A DNA stretch of 64,000 nt, taken from assembly GCA_963277665.1 (NCBI GenBank), contig OY728143.1, positions 541,170,394 to 541,234,393 on the forward strand, in the 5' to 3' direction. How positions within the stretch are numbered: the stretch's first letter is position 1; every line of letters begins with the position of its first letter. The notes below the pieces were generated by a model. It was not told the DNA's origin. It saw only the letters and a program-made list of their open reading frames with translations, and ran no database searches. The stretch comes from Viscum album (taxonomy: Eukaryota; Streptophyta; Magnoliopsida; Santalales; Viscaceae). The translations under genes and the position numbers were made by a program. Below are positions 23,925 to 36,327 of this stretch, piece after piece.

Positions 23925-24340
23925 AGAATATGCATTTTAATGGTGCTTTCCGGAGTCACAACGGCTGGTGGATTAATGACCTAGGTTCAACAGGGTAGGC
24001 TTGGGTATCATCTTAATTACCCCATCAAAAGACATTATATCATAATCATTCTTGTTATCAGAAGGCTACAACAAAAATGAGGTAGAGTATTAGGCTCTTA
24101 TCACTGGCCTCGAGCTAGCCCTCGAGATTGATGTGCCCCATTTGTATGTGAAAGGGGATTTCGAACTTGTCCTCATGCAGATCAATGGTGACTAAGTCGC
24201 TCGAAAACTAAAACACGTACCATTTTTAGAGCACACTCTCCAACTAATGTCCCAGTTCCCATCATGGCTGGATGTTACACATGTCCCTTGATCTCAGAAT
24301 GGTCGAGTTGATGCCCTGGCTGGCCTGGATCCATGACTTG
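23925..24340 (+). pseudogene. Second (archaeal-type) RNase H region of the Tat-like element, broken
   Basis: Readings in changing frames give FNGAFRSHNG near 23937, NEVEYQALITGLELALEIDV near 24075-24135, HLYVKGDFELVLMQINGDQV, and near 24255-24330 SWLDVTHVP and NGRVDALAGLDP. This is the order of an aRNase H domain, which Tat-clade elements carry in addition to the ordinary RNase H. The first catalytic aspartate reads N (FNGA for FDGA), so this copy would be inactive there. Confidence 0.8.
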
Positions 24341-24745
24341 TAGAGCCCGAGTAAGATGATCTAATTATCCACCTAGGACACCGAAGAGTCATCACTCTCA
24401 TCACCCCAGCTGATGACAACAGCCACCAGGTAAGACATCTTACTACCAGAGCCTCCATGTTAGGACCATGAGGTCCCTTAGATGCAGTGGTTGAAGTGAC
24501 TCCAAACTGGAGTGCCCCCTTTGACTAGTATCTCTAAAATGGTTACCTCCTGGAAAATTATGCAGAGTGTGTGCGAATCTGACACCCCTCACTATAGTTT
24601 ACCCTCCAGAGTTGTCCCAGTCTTGAGAAGTCCATCTATAAGTGTGGGTTTTATGGTGTTATCCTCTGTTGAATCCAAGGAGTCAATATTTTTAACGTCA
24701 TGCAGGAGGATCACGTCGGTTCATGTGGGGCTCATTATATGAGAA
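24341..24745 (+). pseudogene. Tat-like integrase N-terminus, truncated
   Basis: The last recognisable coding is near 24697-24743, reading NVMQEDHVGSCGAHY, the histidine-cysteine start of the integrase zinc-binding domain (usually H-E-G-x-C-G-A-H). The preceding 76-residue open frame 24512-24742 is an out-of-frame shadow. Similarity stops abruptly and no catalytic core follows. Confidence 0.65.
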
Positions 24746-25123
24746 AATGTAGAAATATTAAATTAATTTCATATTAAATAAACATTATGAAATAATTAGA
24801 TAATTGTTATCCAACTAATATCATCAACTTCTGTTACGTGACCCTTGTGAACCCATTTCCAATCCACTAGTCTTATAAAATCATTCATTCACCTAAAATC
24901 CCACTAATTAATATATCAAGATACATCAATTTAATCCAACAAGGGCACACACAATTATTCATAATAATCAAACAAATGATATAATTTTTCTCACTAAGAT
25001 AAAAAGTAAATGGTAATCATAAATGAAAAAAATTGATCAAGGAGGCCACCTATCATTTTTTTCTCTCCTATATCTCTTATGTAACATATTAATATACTAA
25101 AATAATTTTTAATATGGTAAAAC
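24746..25123. other. Unassigned AT-rich segment
   Basis: No gene and no clear match to the adjoining elements. It lies between the truncated Tat-like integrase and the Tekay-2 LTR, and resembles the AT-rich DNA after 46967 only in composition. Confidence 0.35.
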
Positions 25124-27377
25124 AATATCACTCTGATCCCACTAGAGCAGAGACGGTGCATTACTTGTTGTATTGGCATGGTTAGAAGGAATGAAAATCC
25201 CAATTGAATGATCTATTTATAATTATTTAAGAAACTAGATACATAGATGTTAATCAATTAACATTGGATAAGTTTTCAAAATGCAATACATAATGAAAAC
25301 TAAAATCTTCATCCACAATAACACAATAAATGATCTTTTATTTATCACCTATTGAAAGTAAATAAAAAAAGGGGTGAGATCAAATGATCAGTAAGGGCTT
25401 GAAATTGAGGAATAATAAATCAATAATAACTGAATTGTAAAAAATTTGACATATGAAAATGGCATGGTGAATAAATGAAAAACTCACACCATTTAAAAAA
25501 TGTGAATGAAACTACATCAATTTATTTGGTCTTAATGAAAACCTCATATATAGTGATAAATTAAAATGAATAAAGACATTTATAATTAAGTGGATTTAAT
25601 GTATTTGGCACATTATACAATAGTACCATAAAAAATATTTTGTGTTGTGGGTAGAAACCCTTCTGATTTTTGGAAACAAACTCCAAGGGTTTCTCACAAA
25701 CTGATTTGTCTCATGAGACCTAATAACTCATCGAGGTGCTATAACGGGCCACACCAGCCACTGAATGCCCAAATATTTTTTTATAAATTAATTAAATAAT
25801 ATATTAATATGCCTTTTCAATATCTGTATGGAGCTGAGTATACATATTCATCAATATTTCCATAATTAAAATAACATTCCTAATAAACATCGTAGTTAAA
25901 ATGGTAAACGGTTTAGACAACAAACATATCCATGATATGAGATTATGGATATTTAATTTAAATATAATCTCAAATTAAAATTGAACCCAAATGGTTAGTA
26001 GGTAAATCACATAAGTATTATTAGGTTCACCATACAATGTTAATCGCAACAAAATAGTAGTTGATACAAAGTCTCTTACCACAATGTAATCGGTCGAATC
26101 ATTTGACTAGAACATAATATCCCCCAAATGAATCATTGAATAAAATGAATTTAAATAGAATAAATTTCTTATATATAAAATTTTAGTACAAATATATCAC
26201 ATACAAGAAATAAGTGTCGAATAATGAAAATATCACATAAATCAACTTGAGATGAGAAACCCCTTACCTTTTGCTCAAGTGTGTTCTTTGTTTATTTTAA
26301 TGGCCATAATAATCAAATTTCGATTCATTAATTAATATTTCCAGAACCTACAATAATTTTAATTGATTTTTTATAACAACATTAGGTATAATGATGGCCT
26401 TTTTAATGGGTTTAAGATGTTCAATTTTATTGTTTTGAAAGCATTGTCTTCCTTGTTTTTCATGATTCGTTTACTTGCTTTCATGAATAGAAGTTCACAT
26501 GAAATGTTATTATACTTCCAGAATTTTCAATATATATTATTAATTAAATTGCGGAGATATAAATAATCTTATAATTATTTTGGGTTATATACCCTAATTA
26601 TGATTCATTATTTAAAGGTTGATACAACTATTTGGATTAACTTGTTTGTTTTGTTCATACTAAAAATGTTTTTTATTATTAATTTATATTATGAGTGTAT
26701 AAGGATTACAAAACATTAATGAGATCAAATAAATATATAATTATCTGGTTCCAGCATTAAAATGGTTTCATGTCCAATAATGAAGGAGAAAATGAGGAAT
26801 GAAACTCCGTCGTCCACAGTGTTTATATATTAGAACCTCGTGGACGTTGATTTCATTTATAAAAATAAAAAGGGGGAGTTATAATATTCATGATGGTTCA
26901 TCCATTAAAATGATATAATTTCAGTATATATATTTTAGTCAAGATTATCATGGTCATTTGTACAGATGAGGTGAGGAGATAAAAATAAAAGAGATGACCT
27001 TGAAAATAAAATAAAAGGTGAGATATCCCTTATGAAACATTATGCAGCCTAACGACATCAAATAAAATTTTATAAAATGAAATGATGAGAGATAAAGGGA
27101 ATATCATAATATTGAATTAAAAAAGTACCATAATTAGAACACATAAAATAATACCCCAGCATATGAGAATAGAAAATCAAATAGATAACATAAAGGTAGT
27201 GTCAACTAAAATAAGAGACTGAAGGATTCGATTACCTTGTAGAGTAACTCCTAGATCTTGATGGATGGGACCTTGGGGGATTAATGGTACATTGGAAATA
27301 CTCCTAGGGATTTGATACCACCATATAATATAGTTTATTTATTTTATAATGAATGAAAATGAAGGGATGTGAGTTGG

Positions 27378-27385
27378 TATTTATA
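27378..27385 (-). promoter_or_regulatory. TATA box of Tekay-2 3' LTR
   Basis: The minus strand reads ACTATAAATACC, a strong TATA consensus, about 768 bases into the LTR. The partner box is at 35369. Confidence 0.7.
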
Positions 27386-27844
27386 GTAATTAAGACAATG
27401 TTTTTTATTAATTAAAAGGGACATCTCATTAGTGGTTTTCACAAAACCATGGGATTTACAATGTTATATTCCGATGGTTTAAGCCACTTTTGAAAACTCA
27501 TGTCCAAATATATAGTACACAAGTTGAAAACCCCTTTATATTAATAATTACATCATTATGATTTCATTAAAATACAGAAAACTCAAATCTGTGTTTTTAC
27601 TATTCATGAAAAATGCATGTTTTTAGAAAAATACCAAAAAATTCAACCTAACCATTTTTTGAAATGTACAATTCAAAAATGAACTCCATTTTTGAAAGTA
27701 ATTTTCAATGTATATTTAATTTAAATTTAAAATGATATCAATGTTAATTTGAAAAATAACAATATAATGGTATAATCAGTTTTGTATTTCATTTAAAAAC
27801 TAATTAACATCTCAATACATTATTACCTTAAGAAAATAAAATGT

Positions 27845-27925
27845 TATCATTATTTAGTATTTATAAGGGTCATATTACTATTCATATTAGTATTCATAGT
27901 TATATGTTACTATTCATCAAAAAAA
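27845..27925 (-). repeat. Tactattcat repeats in U3 of Tekay-2 3' LTR
   Basis: Several tattcat/tactattcat cores at irregular spacing near 20 bases. The partner LTR has the matching stretch at 46668-46735. They correspond in position and core to the 20-bp array of Tekay-1. Confidence 0.6.
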
Positions 27926-28153
27926 TCACAATGGTTCTATCAGACTTCAAATTACTCACTAGTCAAGACTCTAGATGACTGTTTTTCGAAATTCAAAACA
28001 TAGAAATGGTTAAATTATGTTTAATGGATATCATATAAAATTCTCCTATTTTGTTTCTTTTCACTAAATAATTATTACATCATTAAATATGTGATATCTA
28101 ATGAATAGAAATTATTTAAGAGAAACATACCATAAAATGTTTGTGGTGTTATG

Positions 28154-28170
28154 TTATTCCCTCCTTCAGA
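28154..28170 (-). promoter_or_regulatory. Polypurine tract of Tekay-2
   Basis: The minus strand reads gaaggagggaataa directly before the LTR. Confidence 0.7.
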
Positions 28171-28890
28171 AATTTCTTAATAGAAATTTTTTGTATAATG
28201 CCCAGAAAACGATGTGGGTGGTTATTCCTCATGAAATGACATGGTTCGAATCACTCTCCATCCATATTTTGGTTTCTCCAAAAAAACATTAATAGACGAG
28301 TTTTCTTATTTACCAATACCTACTCCCTTGTGTCAAGAATCTCAATAATATTTTCACAGTTTTGCAAATCAGGTTCCAGTTAAATTTTATCATAGTTGAG
28401 TACATGTGTTGTGTCTGGCTTGTATTTCTTCAGTAATCACACATGGAACACCTCATAGACTTAGGAAGGATTTTGTGGCATTGCAAAACTGTAATTTACT
28501 ACTATGATTCATTCGATAATTTCAAATGGTCAGATGTTTCTAGAGCTCAGTTTCTATTTCTTAATGAATCATAAGACACCCTTCCATGGAGATACTTTCA
28601 GAAAGAAATGATCTCACACATGGATTACCTAATCATTCATATGGTTGTAAACATAACTCTTATTCCTACATTGGGATGCTTTAATATGGTCTTCTATATT
28701 CTTCACCATTGAAGTGGACTCTTTAACAAGTTATTGGCCTATAAGATTCCTCTCACAACCTTCATCCCATCAAGTTTGAGTTTGACATCACTTTCCATAT
28801 AATACATCATGTGGAGCAATTTGGATAATGGAATGGAATCTATTTTTTTATGAAAATACACCAAATGAAATTATTGATCCCACATACCTT
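28171..28890 (-). pseudogene. Tekay-2 integrase C-terminus and chromodomain, broken
   Basis: Minus-strand frames near 28200-28440 give PDTTHVLNYDKI, then LEPDLQNCENIIEILDTRE, then NKKTRLLMFFWRNQNMDGE and MRNNHPH. This is the Tekay order: the D-P-S-H-V-L post-integrase motif, I-L-D-x-R-E, then a chromodomain with K-V-x-W-R-N and a basic tail. Stops interrupt it. Confidence 0.75.
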
Positions 28891-29695
28891 GGATGTCAAT
28901 AGAGCAAGAACTCATCATATCATCAATAGTTTGAATAGTCATGTCAGATAATCTGCCCGTTTGGGGGTGACAAGCAGCACTCATACGGAGCTGAGTATTC
29001 ATATCCTTCTGTAGACATTTTCAGAACATTGATGTAATCAAGGGATCTCAATAAGATAAAATTGATAGAGGGGAAACACAAAGTATTACAAAACCACTAA
29101 TATACCATCTTTCTATGTGCTGAAGTGGTAAATCCACTCTTACAGGAAGGAAATGTGCTGATTTTGTGAGACGATCAATAATTACCAATATTTCATCATT
29201 CTTTCTTGGTGTCCACAATAGTCCCATGATAAAATCCATCGTAATGTTATCTCACATACACATATGAATAGGTAGAGGTTGAATCACTCCTTTGAGGCTT
29301 TGTCTCTCTACCTTCACTTTTTGCCAAACTAGACACCTTGATACGTAGTTAGTAATTTCCTGCTTCATATTATTCCACCAGAATGATTCCTCCAGATCAC
29401 AATACATCTTTTTTCTACCCGGGTTTACAGATAAATTTGAGATATGATCATCGTCTAATAATTCTCTATTTAGCTCAGTTACTAATGGAACAAATAACCT
29501 CTTACCCAATTTCAAGTATCCTTTTTCGAACATGAAGTCAGTCAGTCTCCCATCCTTGATAATATTAATTTTCTTGTGTAGATTCTCATCATTAGATTGA
29601 GTGATGTTTATATTCTCTAATAATGATGGTTTTGCAATCATATTAATGAGAATATATGTTTCCACATAATTAAAAATTTCCATATCCATCTTTAG
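28890..29695 (-). pseudogene. Tekay-2 integrase, broken
   Basis: Frame 29252-29689 (145 residues) gives the zinc-binding part: LEESFWWNNMKQEITNYVSR, then CLVWQKVKVERQSLKGVIQP, with one cysteine of the C-x-x-C pair replaced by W (C-L-V-W). Frame 29048-29239 gives the first catalytic segment MDFIMGLLWTPRKNDEILVI and DRLTKSAHFLPVRVD. The second catalytic aspartate is changed (SILSY for S-I-V-S-D). The core end is in broken frames near 28930-29040, where PKRADYL replaces the P-Q-T-D-G motif. Confidence 0.88.
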
Positions 29696-29699
29696 TAGA

Positions 29700-30260
29700 T
29701 TCTAAAATATAGGATCTCTCTCAATCCCCATTTTTAATTAAATGTCAATGATCTTTCCTGCTTAATCTGCCTTCCACCATATTCACCTTTCTTGGGTCGT
29801 TGTGCATTGATCAATCGTAATCTTTGACTAAATCGAGCTATCTCCATTGCCTCATGTTGAGTTATTTTTGTGTGAAAATGCATTTCAAACTATTGTGGTC
29901 CATATAAATCTCAGATCTTTCTCCCTAGATATAATTTCTACATATTTTTAGAGTAATGATTATATCATTTATCTCAAGATCATGAGTGAGATAATTATTC
30001 ACATGGGTCTTCAACTATCTTGATTCATAAGCAATAACATTATTTTTTTTGCGTAAGTATGCAACCCATCCCATATATTATTCATTTTGATATATCACAA
30101 ATCAATCAAATCCTAATGGATGAGTCAAAATTAGATTATTTAATAATATTCTTTCCAATTCATTGAAGAATATTGTACACACTTTTGTCCTCACAATCAT
30201 AACTCCTTTTCATGTGTGCTTGGTTAGCAGTTTAGCCAGTCAGTTGAAATTCTGAAGAAA
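29700..30260 (-). pseudogene. Tekay-2 RNase H, broken
   Basis: By position between RT and integrase. Minus-strand readings near 29790-30070 fit the Tekay RNase H (a HKS/YAS-type pattern with many stops), but the motifs are weak and no frame is open for more than about 50 residues. Confidence 0.55.
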
Positions 30261-31060
30261 ACGCCGACAGTAACCTACTAAGACAATAAAACTACATACC
30301 TCGGTTATGTTTGTTGGCATGGACAAATCATGTATTTCATTTTTCATAGTAGGATCAACAAGGATTCCATACATAGAGATAATTTGACCTAGTAAAGAAA
30401 CTAATTGAATCTAGAATTTATACTACATATACATCCAAAATAATTAATTTCTTCGAATAGATTTCAGAATAATATGTTAGTGATCCTCATGGAATTTATT
30501 TATTTTTGAGTATACCTTGATATCGTCGATGAATACCATAAAATTTTTATAAAGATATTCCTTGAAGACTATTCATTAAATCCATGAAAAATGATGGTGC
30601 ATTCGTCAGTCCTGAAGGCATCACTGTAAACTCAGAATTCCCATTCCTGGTGTGTAATGATGTCTTCAGAATATCTTCCATCTACACACGTAGTTGATGA
30701 TATCTATATCGATGGTAAATATTTGAAATGTATTTATATCCCTGAAGTTGATCAAATAAATTATCAATCTAAGGACGATGATACTTATTGATTATTGTGA
30801 TAGCATTGATTTCCCTAAAATCAATGCATAGCCTCATGGATCCATCTTTATTTTTGAAAAAAAAATTGAGCCTCCCCATGGATAAACACTAGATTGAATA
30901 AATCATTTGTCATTCAACTCCTCTAGTTTTTTATTTAGCTCAACTAACTCCATAGTAGCCAATCAATAGGGGGTCTTAGATATAGGTCTTGTAACAGGAA
31001 TTAAGTCAATGGAAAACTCAAATTCACACTCTGGAGGATGTCCAGGTAAATAATTTAGAA
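30261..31060 (-). pseudogene. Tekay-2 reverse transcriptase, broken
   Basis: Minus-strand frames near 30570-30870 give [20 protein letters not shown], then [37 protein letters not shown] and [19 protein letters not shown]. These are the fingers and palm of a Ty3 RT with Tekay wording. The catalytic FIDD box near 30525 is degraded. Numerous stops. Confidence 0.85.
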
Positions 31061-31393
31061 GCACATCAATGTATTATTTCACTATATGAACATATTTAAT
31101 ATGAATATTTCTTTCCACACCCATAGCTATTGAGTTCTATTCTTCTCCAAGAATTGAATTCAATAGAGCTATTGGAGGTAGGTCTAGATAATAATTCGAT
31201 AGAAACGACTCCTCCATAAAGATAAGATATTCTACACCATTTTAAAAAAAAAATTAACATCATTTTTCTTAAAATAAATTTTCGCATCATAATTTTACAT
31301 CCAATACATATAGAGAATTATATCAAATTCAGCCATTGGTATGATGATAATGTTAGAAACTGAAACACATTTATGTGTCACAAGGGGGACTAT

Positions 31394-31600
31394 TCAACAT
31401 TGCGTTGTGGAAATGATGCATCCCCTAGGAGATCTGACTGATAACTCATTTATTAAATCAAATTGGATGTGTCTAATCTTCATGGAAACCTGGGAAGATA
31501 AGAATGAATGCGATGATCCAGAATGAAATAAAGTGTTGGTTATATTTGAGGAAACAATTAATGTACCTACTACCACACCTTTAGGTACTTCAACTTCCAC
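31394..31600 (-). pseudogene. Tekay-2 aspartic protease, broken
   Basis: The 68-residue frame reads EVEVPKGVVVGTLIVSSNIT, then NTLFHSGSSHSFLSS. This is the Tekay protease loop with the catalytic aspartate of D-S/T-G changed to histidine, so it is inactive even where the frame is open. Confidence 0.85.
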
Positions 31601-32600
31601 ATTTGTAATCGTATAATCTCTCCCCTGTTCTGTTTTATTTTTCTGAGGAATTTTTCATTGGCGCTTAAGACACTCATTTTCATAATGTCTCATCCCTATA
31701 AAATTGTATCATTGAACATCATCAAAATGTTTCTTCTCCCACCATTCATGAGATAGATGACCTTTTTCTCCACAGTTATAGAATACTCCCTTTCATTTTA
31801 AACATTTCCCAGGATTATTATTTCCATAGTTTTTGCATAATTGGAATTTATTTGATCCTACATTCTTCTTTAGTGCTTCACAATTCCATTGGTTATCAGA
31901 GTACCTTTTTTATCATGGTTTCCCTTGAAGAAATTTGATCTAGAAAATTCCTTCTCTGTTTTGATGCACTTGATACAATTTCATCATATGATGAATATGT
32001 TTGAGAAGCCAATTCCCTTCGAATACATGGCTTATGACCATCAATGTAATGATTAATCTTGTATGCTGAGTCACGTATGTAATCTATGAAATACCTGGTA
32101 TTCTTTTTGAAGGTATCCTATTACTATGCAACATAGTCTTCTTCCCTTGTCCTTAATCCAATGAATTTCCTCTTCATGTAGGTTTGTTTCTCAGGAGGGA
32201 CATATTTTTTGAATAATATTTCTTTAAAATTACTCAATTCCATATATTCTATTTCTTATTCTTCCGTGGTATTTTGAATCAGGGTCCACCATTGATCAGC
32301 CTCACCCTTGAGATAATAAATGTGTAGTACTACATTTTTATTTTCAATGCATCTTAATGCCATGAATATCTTATCAAGGGACTTGATCCATTTCATAGAA
32401 ACCACTGAATTAGTAGTCCCACTAAAATATGTAGGCTTCATCCATATGAAACGATCTATCCCAGTTGTGGAATGGTTATTCGTTACAACTTGAGTATGTT
32501 GTCCTAATATGGTAATGATCTGATCTGCTCCAACATTGACTATGGAGACTCACTCAGTGGTGAGATCCCAACATTGCCCACAAGTATTGATTTCACTTTT
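31601..32600 (-). pseudogene. Tekay-2 gag, broken
   Basis: Frame 32256-32441 gives KPTYFSGTTNSVVSMKWIKS, then LDKIFMALRCIENKNVVLHI and GEADQWWTLIQNTTEE, the conserved start of the retrotransposon capsid domain. Cysteine-rich readings near 31650-31830 correspond to the zinc knuckles. Stops separate all parts. Confidence 0.85.
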
Positions 32601-33101
32601 TCCATTAGAATCCATTTCTATGTAATGTCACACACTATATTAGGGTATGAATCCAATGTATACTCTTAATTTAACAAAATAATTATCATATATTGAGATC
32701 TATGCATAGATAATCCCATAATCAACAAAATTGTTTCATTGAGGAATGTTTTAAATTTCAATCCTTCATAATGGATTATATAGAGAACTTGAATTATCCT
32801 AAGCATATCTCCAAGGAGTGTCGTAAACAAGAGTATAGCAAGGCCCGTTTTCATATACCAGGTTACCCCGGGTCAAGCCTAAAACTCATTGTCAGAGCTT
32901 TCACTCCATGGTTTCTCTATGCCAGAGACATCTCTAGCTGCTCGTATCCAGACATGGATGTATTTTCTAGAAGGATTCACATAATCTAATCCAAACCAAA
33001 ATTCCAATATATTCTTGTATGTTTTTCCTCAAATATAACCTTATTGATTTGTTCCCTACTATACATTTCTGACTCTAGTTTCCATGTTTTCTACTACAAT
33101 T
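32601..33101 (-). other. Tekay-2 5' leader
   Basis: Non-coding leader between primer site and gag. 32800-33010 is similar to the Tekay-1 leader at 18150-18360 (shared ordered strings aagcatatc, ggagtgtc, gcaaggccc, atgccagag, ggatgtattttct). Short ORFs on either strand here look incidental. Confidence 0.6.
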
Positions 33102-33114
33102 ACTCTTATACCAA
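33102..33114 (-). promoter_or_regulatory. Primer-binding site of Tekay-2 (initiator tRNA-Met type)
   Basis: The minus strand reads TTGGTATAAGAGT, one base inside the LTR. The tRNA-iMet site is TGGTATCAGAGC; only two positions differ. Confidence 0.85.
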
Positions 33115-35368
33115 CTGTAACACACCAACCCCACTAGACCAGAGTCGGTTCTTTACATGTCATATTAGAATGCATATAAGGAATGAAAATACTAATGGGA
33201 TGAACATTTTATTAGTCTTTATGATAATATATTCATAGATGTTACTCAAATTACATTGGAAATGTATATAAAATACAATACATAAAGAAAAATAAAAGTA
33301 ACATAAAAAAGAACTAAATAAATGATCTCCTCCATATCACCTATTGAATGTAATAAATGAAAGGGGTGAGATCAAATTATAATCAAGGGTTATAAGTGGT
33401 GAAATCATGAATCAATAATAACTGAATTGTAAACAATTTGACATATCAATATGCTATTGTAAATAAATGAAAAACTCAAGCCATTAATAAACTGTTAATG
33501 AAACTGCATCCAAAGATTTTGTCATCATAAAAACCTTATTGATAGTAAAAAATGACAATGAATAAATATAATTATTATTAATTGGAAATCATGTATCCAG
33601 CCCATGATACCACATTACCATCAAAACGGTTTAGTTATGTGGGTAGAAAACCATCTGATTTTTGGAAACAAACTCAAAGGGTTTGTCTCCAACTGATTTG
33701 TCTCATGAGACCAACCGATGAATCGAGGGGATATAGTAGGAACCAAGAATCACTTAATGTCCTAATAATTCATTATTCACTGATTCAATACAACATAAAT
33801 ATTATTTTATAATATCCGTATAGAGTAGTGTATAGAGATTCATCAATATTTCCATAATTTAAATAACTTTCTAAATAAACACAGTATGTAAAATGGTATA
33901 CGATTTCTACAAGAAACATATCCATGATATGAGAATATTGATATTTAATATAAATATAATATCAACTTAAAATTTATCTCAAATAGGTAGTTGGTACACA
34001 ACATATGGATTATTAGGTGCAACATACAAAGTTAGTCACAACAAAATAGTAGTTGAGACAAAGTCTCTTACAACAATGTAATCGGTCGAATCATATGACC
34101 AGAACATAATAACCCAAAAATAAATCATTGAATAAACTGAATATAAAATGAATAATGTTTTTATATATAAAATGGTAGTACACATATACCACATACAATA
34201 AATATGTTTCCAATAATGAAATTCTCAGAAAAATGAATGTGAGATGAGATACCCATTAAATGTTTCTCAATTGTGTTCATCGTTTTATTTAATGACCTTA
34301 ATAATCAAAATTAGATTCATTAATTAATAATTACACAACCTCCTATACATGTCTTTGATTTATTATAACCTAATTATGTTCATTAATGGCCCTTTTAATG
34401 GGTTAAAGAGGTTCAATTTTATTGCTTTTCAAGCATTTTTCTCCTTGGTTTTCATGATTAGTTTACTTACATTCATGAATGGAAGTTCATTTGAATTGTA
34501 GTTAAAAATCAAGAATTGTTAATATATATTATTAATGAAATTAAGTAAATATAAATTATCTTATACTGACTTTGGTTTATATATTATGATGATGATTCAT
34601 TAGATAAAATTTTATGACAAATATTCACATTAACAAGGTTGTTTTGGTCATAATGAACTTGTTTTGTTTTATTATATTATTTTGTGACTGTCTAAGGATT
34701 TCCAAAAAATAATGAGAATAAATAAATATATTCTAATATGTTTCAACCATTAAAATGGTTTCATGACCAATAATAAAGGTGAAAGTGAGGAACAAAACTT
34801 CATCGTCCAAAAAGGTTATAAATTCAAACCTCATAGATGTTGAATACATTTATAAATATAAAAAGGTGGAGTAAGTATATTTATGATGGTTCTCCAATTT
34901 ACATGATAATAATGTAGTATATACATGATAATGGAGTTTATCATGGTCATTTGGACAGAGGAGGTGAGTTTATAGAAATTAAAGTGATGTACATGAAAAT
35001 AAAATAAAAGGTGAGAGACCCCTTACGAAAAATTTTGCAGCCTAATGACGTCGCATAAATTTTTATAAAATTTATTAATGAGATCAATAGGTTATCTCGT
35101 CATATTAAAATAAAAAATTACAGTGATAAGAAAACATAAAATAAAACCCTAACATATGAGAATAGAAAATTAAATAAATAACATAAAGAAGTTTTGACTA
35201 AAAGAATAGAATGAAGTATTCCCTTATACTGTAGAGTTACTCCAAGATCATGAAGGATGGTACCTTGGGGGATTAAGGACACCTTGGGAGGACTCCTAGT
35301 GAGGTAATACCACCAGATATTCTAGTATATTGTGTTTGTAATGAATGAAAATCCAGGGGGTGAGTGTG

Positions 35369-35376
35369 TATTTATA
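35369..35376 (-). promoter_or_regulatory. TATA box of Tekay-2 5' LTR
   Basis: The minus strand reads ACTATAAATACA. With Tekay-3 removed it is about 766 bases into the LTR, matching the partner box at 27378. Confidence 0.7.
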
Positions 35377-35507
35377 GTAATTAAGAGAGAGTTTTTCATT
35401 AATTTAAAGGGACACCTCGTTTGTGGTTTTCGCAAAACCATGGCCTTAACCACAGTATTTTCCCGTGTTTTAAGCAACTTGGGACAACTCATCTAATAAT
35501 ATACGAG

Positions 35508-35512
35508 ACAGA
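35508..35512. repeat. Target-site duplication of Tekay-3, left copy (acaga)
   Basis: Directly before TGTCACGACC; the right copy at 46332 reads acaaa (four of five bases). The uninterrupted partner LTR has acaca at this point. Confidence 0.75.
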
Positions 35513-36327
35513 TGTCACGACCCATCCTTGGGGCCTGTGCAGTGACTACCCCAAGCCCGCGTTCCATAGGCCAGGGGCTAGCGAGTAGCACCAAAGGCGT
35601 AAATCCCTAAACTGGGAAGGCATTGCCTTTATGAATGTAAACAAACACAATAGAGTACGCAATAGAAAGTAAACACTATTTTAATACCATATAAAAAATG
35701 TATTTCTGAATGTAAAGGGGTCCGGAAATACAAACCCAATAGTAAATTACATGTACAACAGAAAGCAGGTACAACTCAAAAAGGGACAACATATGAAAAG
35801 GGCTGCTGCTAGAACGTCTGCCGAGTATCCTACTGAAGGATAGGTACAGATGTCTACCTCATCACTCCACATATATTGGTCTTCTCCGTGTACCATCTCG
35901 TTGTGTGGTTCATCTCCAGGTACCGTACTATTCTGGCTCGCTCTCGGCCTCCATCAACGCTGTCTGTTGTCTGCATCCAACACAACGAGGTGTGGTAATA
36001 TCCCATGATGGGGTGAGTATAACGATACTCCGTAAGGAAACCGAGACCCCCGAAGGTCTCCTAGAATCCAAAAAGGATAAACCACAAAAGGAAAAATAAA
36101 ATCAAGATGTATCATCCAACCCTACTTAGGTATATGCCCATACATATACCTAAGTTATCAACCACAGTTTAGCTCCAACTCTCGAGCTCAAGCACAACTC
36201 AGTCTACACAGGAAATAAATTTCAATCACATCGATGATAATGATTGAAAGTAAAGACTCAACTCTCATAGATATACATCTTTCATATAGCAATAAATATG
36301 ATATGATGTCATCAATAATTCATATAA

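Larger units (their letters stand above)
21571..24745 (+). mobile_element. Tat-like Ty3/gypsy element, right part (protease end, RT, two RNase H, start of integrase)
   Basis: Continuation of the element at 7051-10243. It carries the protease C-terminus, RT, an RNase H, a second RNase H-like region and the integrase zinc-binding start. The second RNase H is a known mark of Tat-clade elements. Similarity ends near 24745, where AT-rich sequence begins. The rest of integrase and the 3' LTR are not seen in the window. Confidence 0.85.
25124..28153 (-). repeat. Tekay-2 3' LTR (about 3030 bp)
   Basis: Pairs with 33116 onward: shared strings include cccactaga, tgatttgtctcatgagacc and aatcggtcgaatcat in the same order, and later cctttatattaataatta, which in the partner lies beyond Tekay-3. 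The outer end has decayed (AATATC for TGTAAC). The inner end reads ggtgttatg next to a pyrimidine run that is the polypurine tract on the minus strand. Confidence 0.88.
33116..35512 (-). repeat. Tekay-2 5' LTR, first segment (before Tekay-3)
   Basis: Starts TGTAACACACC next to the primer site and aligns with 25124 onward. It includes the TATA box at 35369-35376. It is cut at 35512 by Tekay-3, and the remaining 635 bases are at 46332-46966. Confidence 0.88.
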
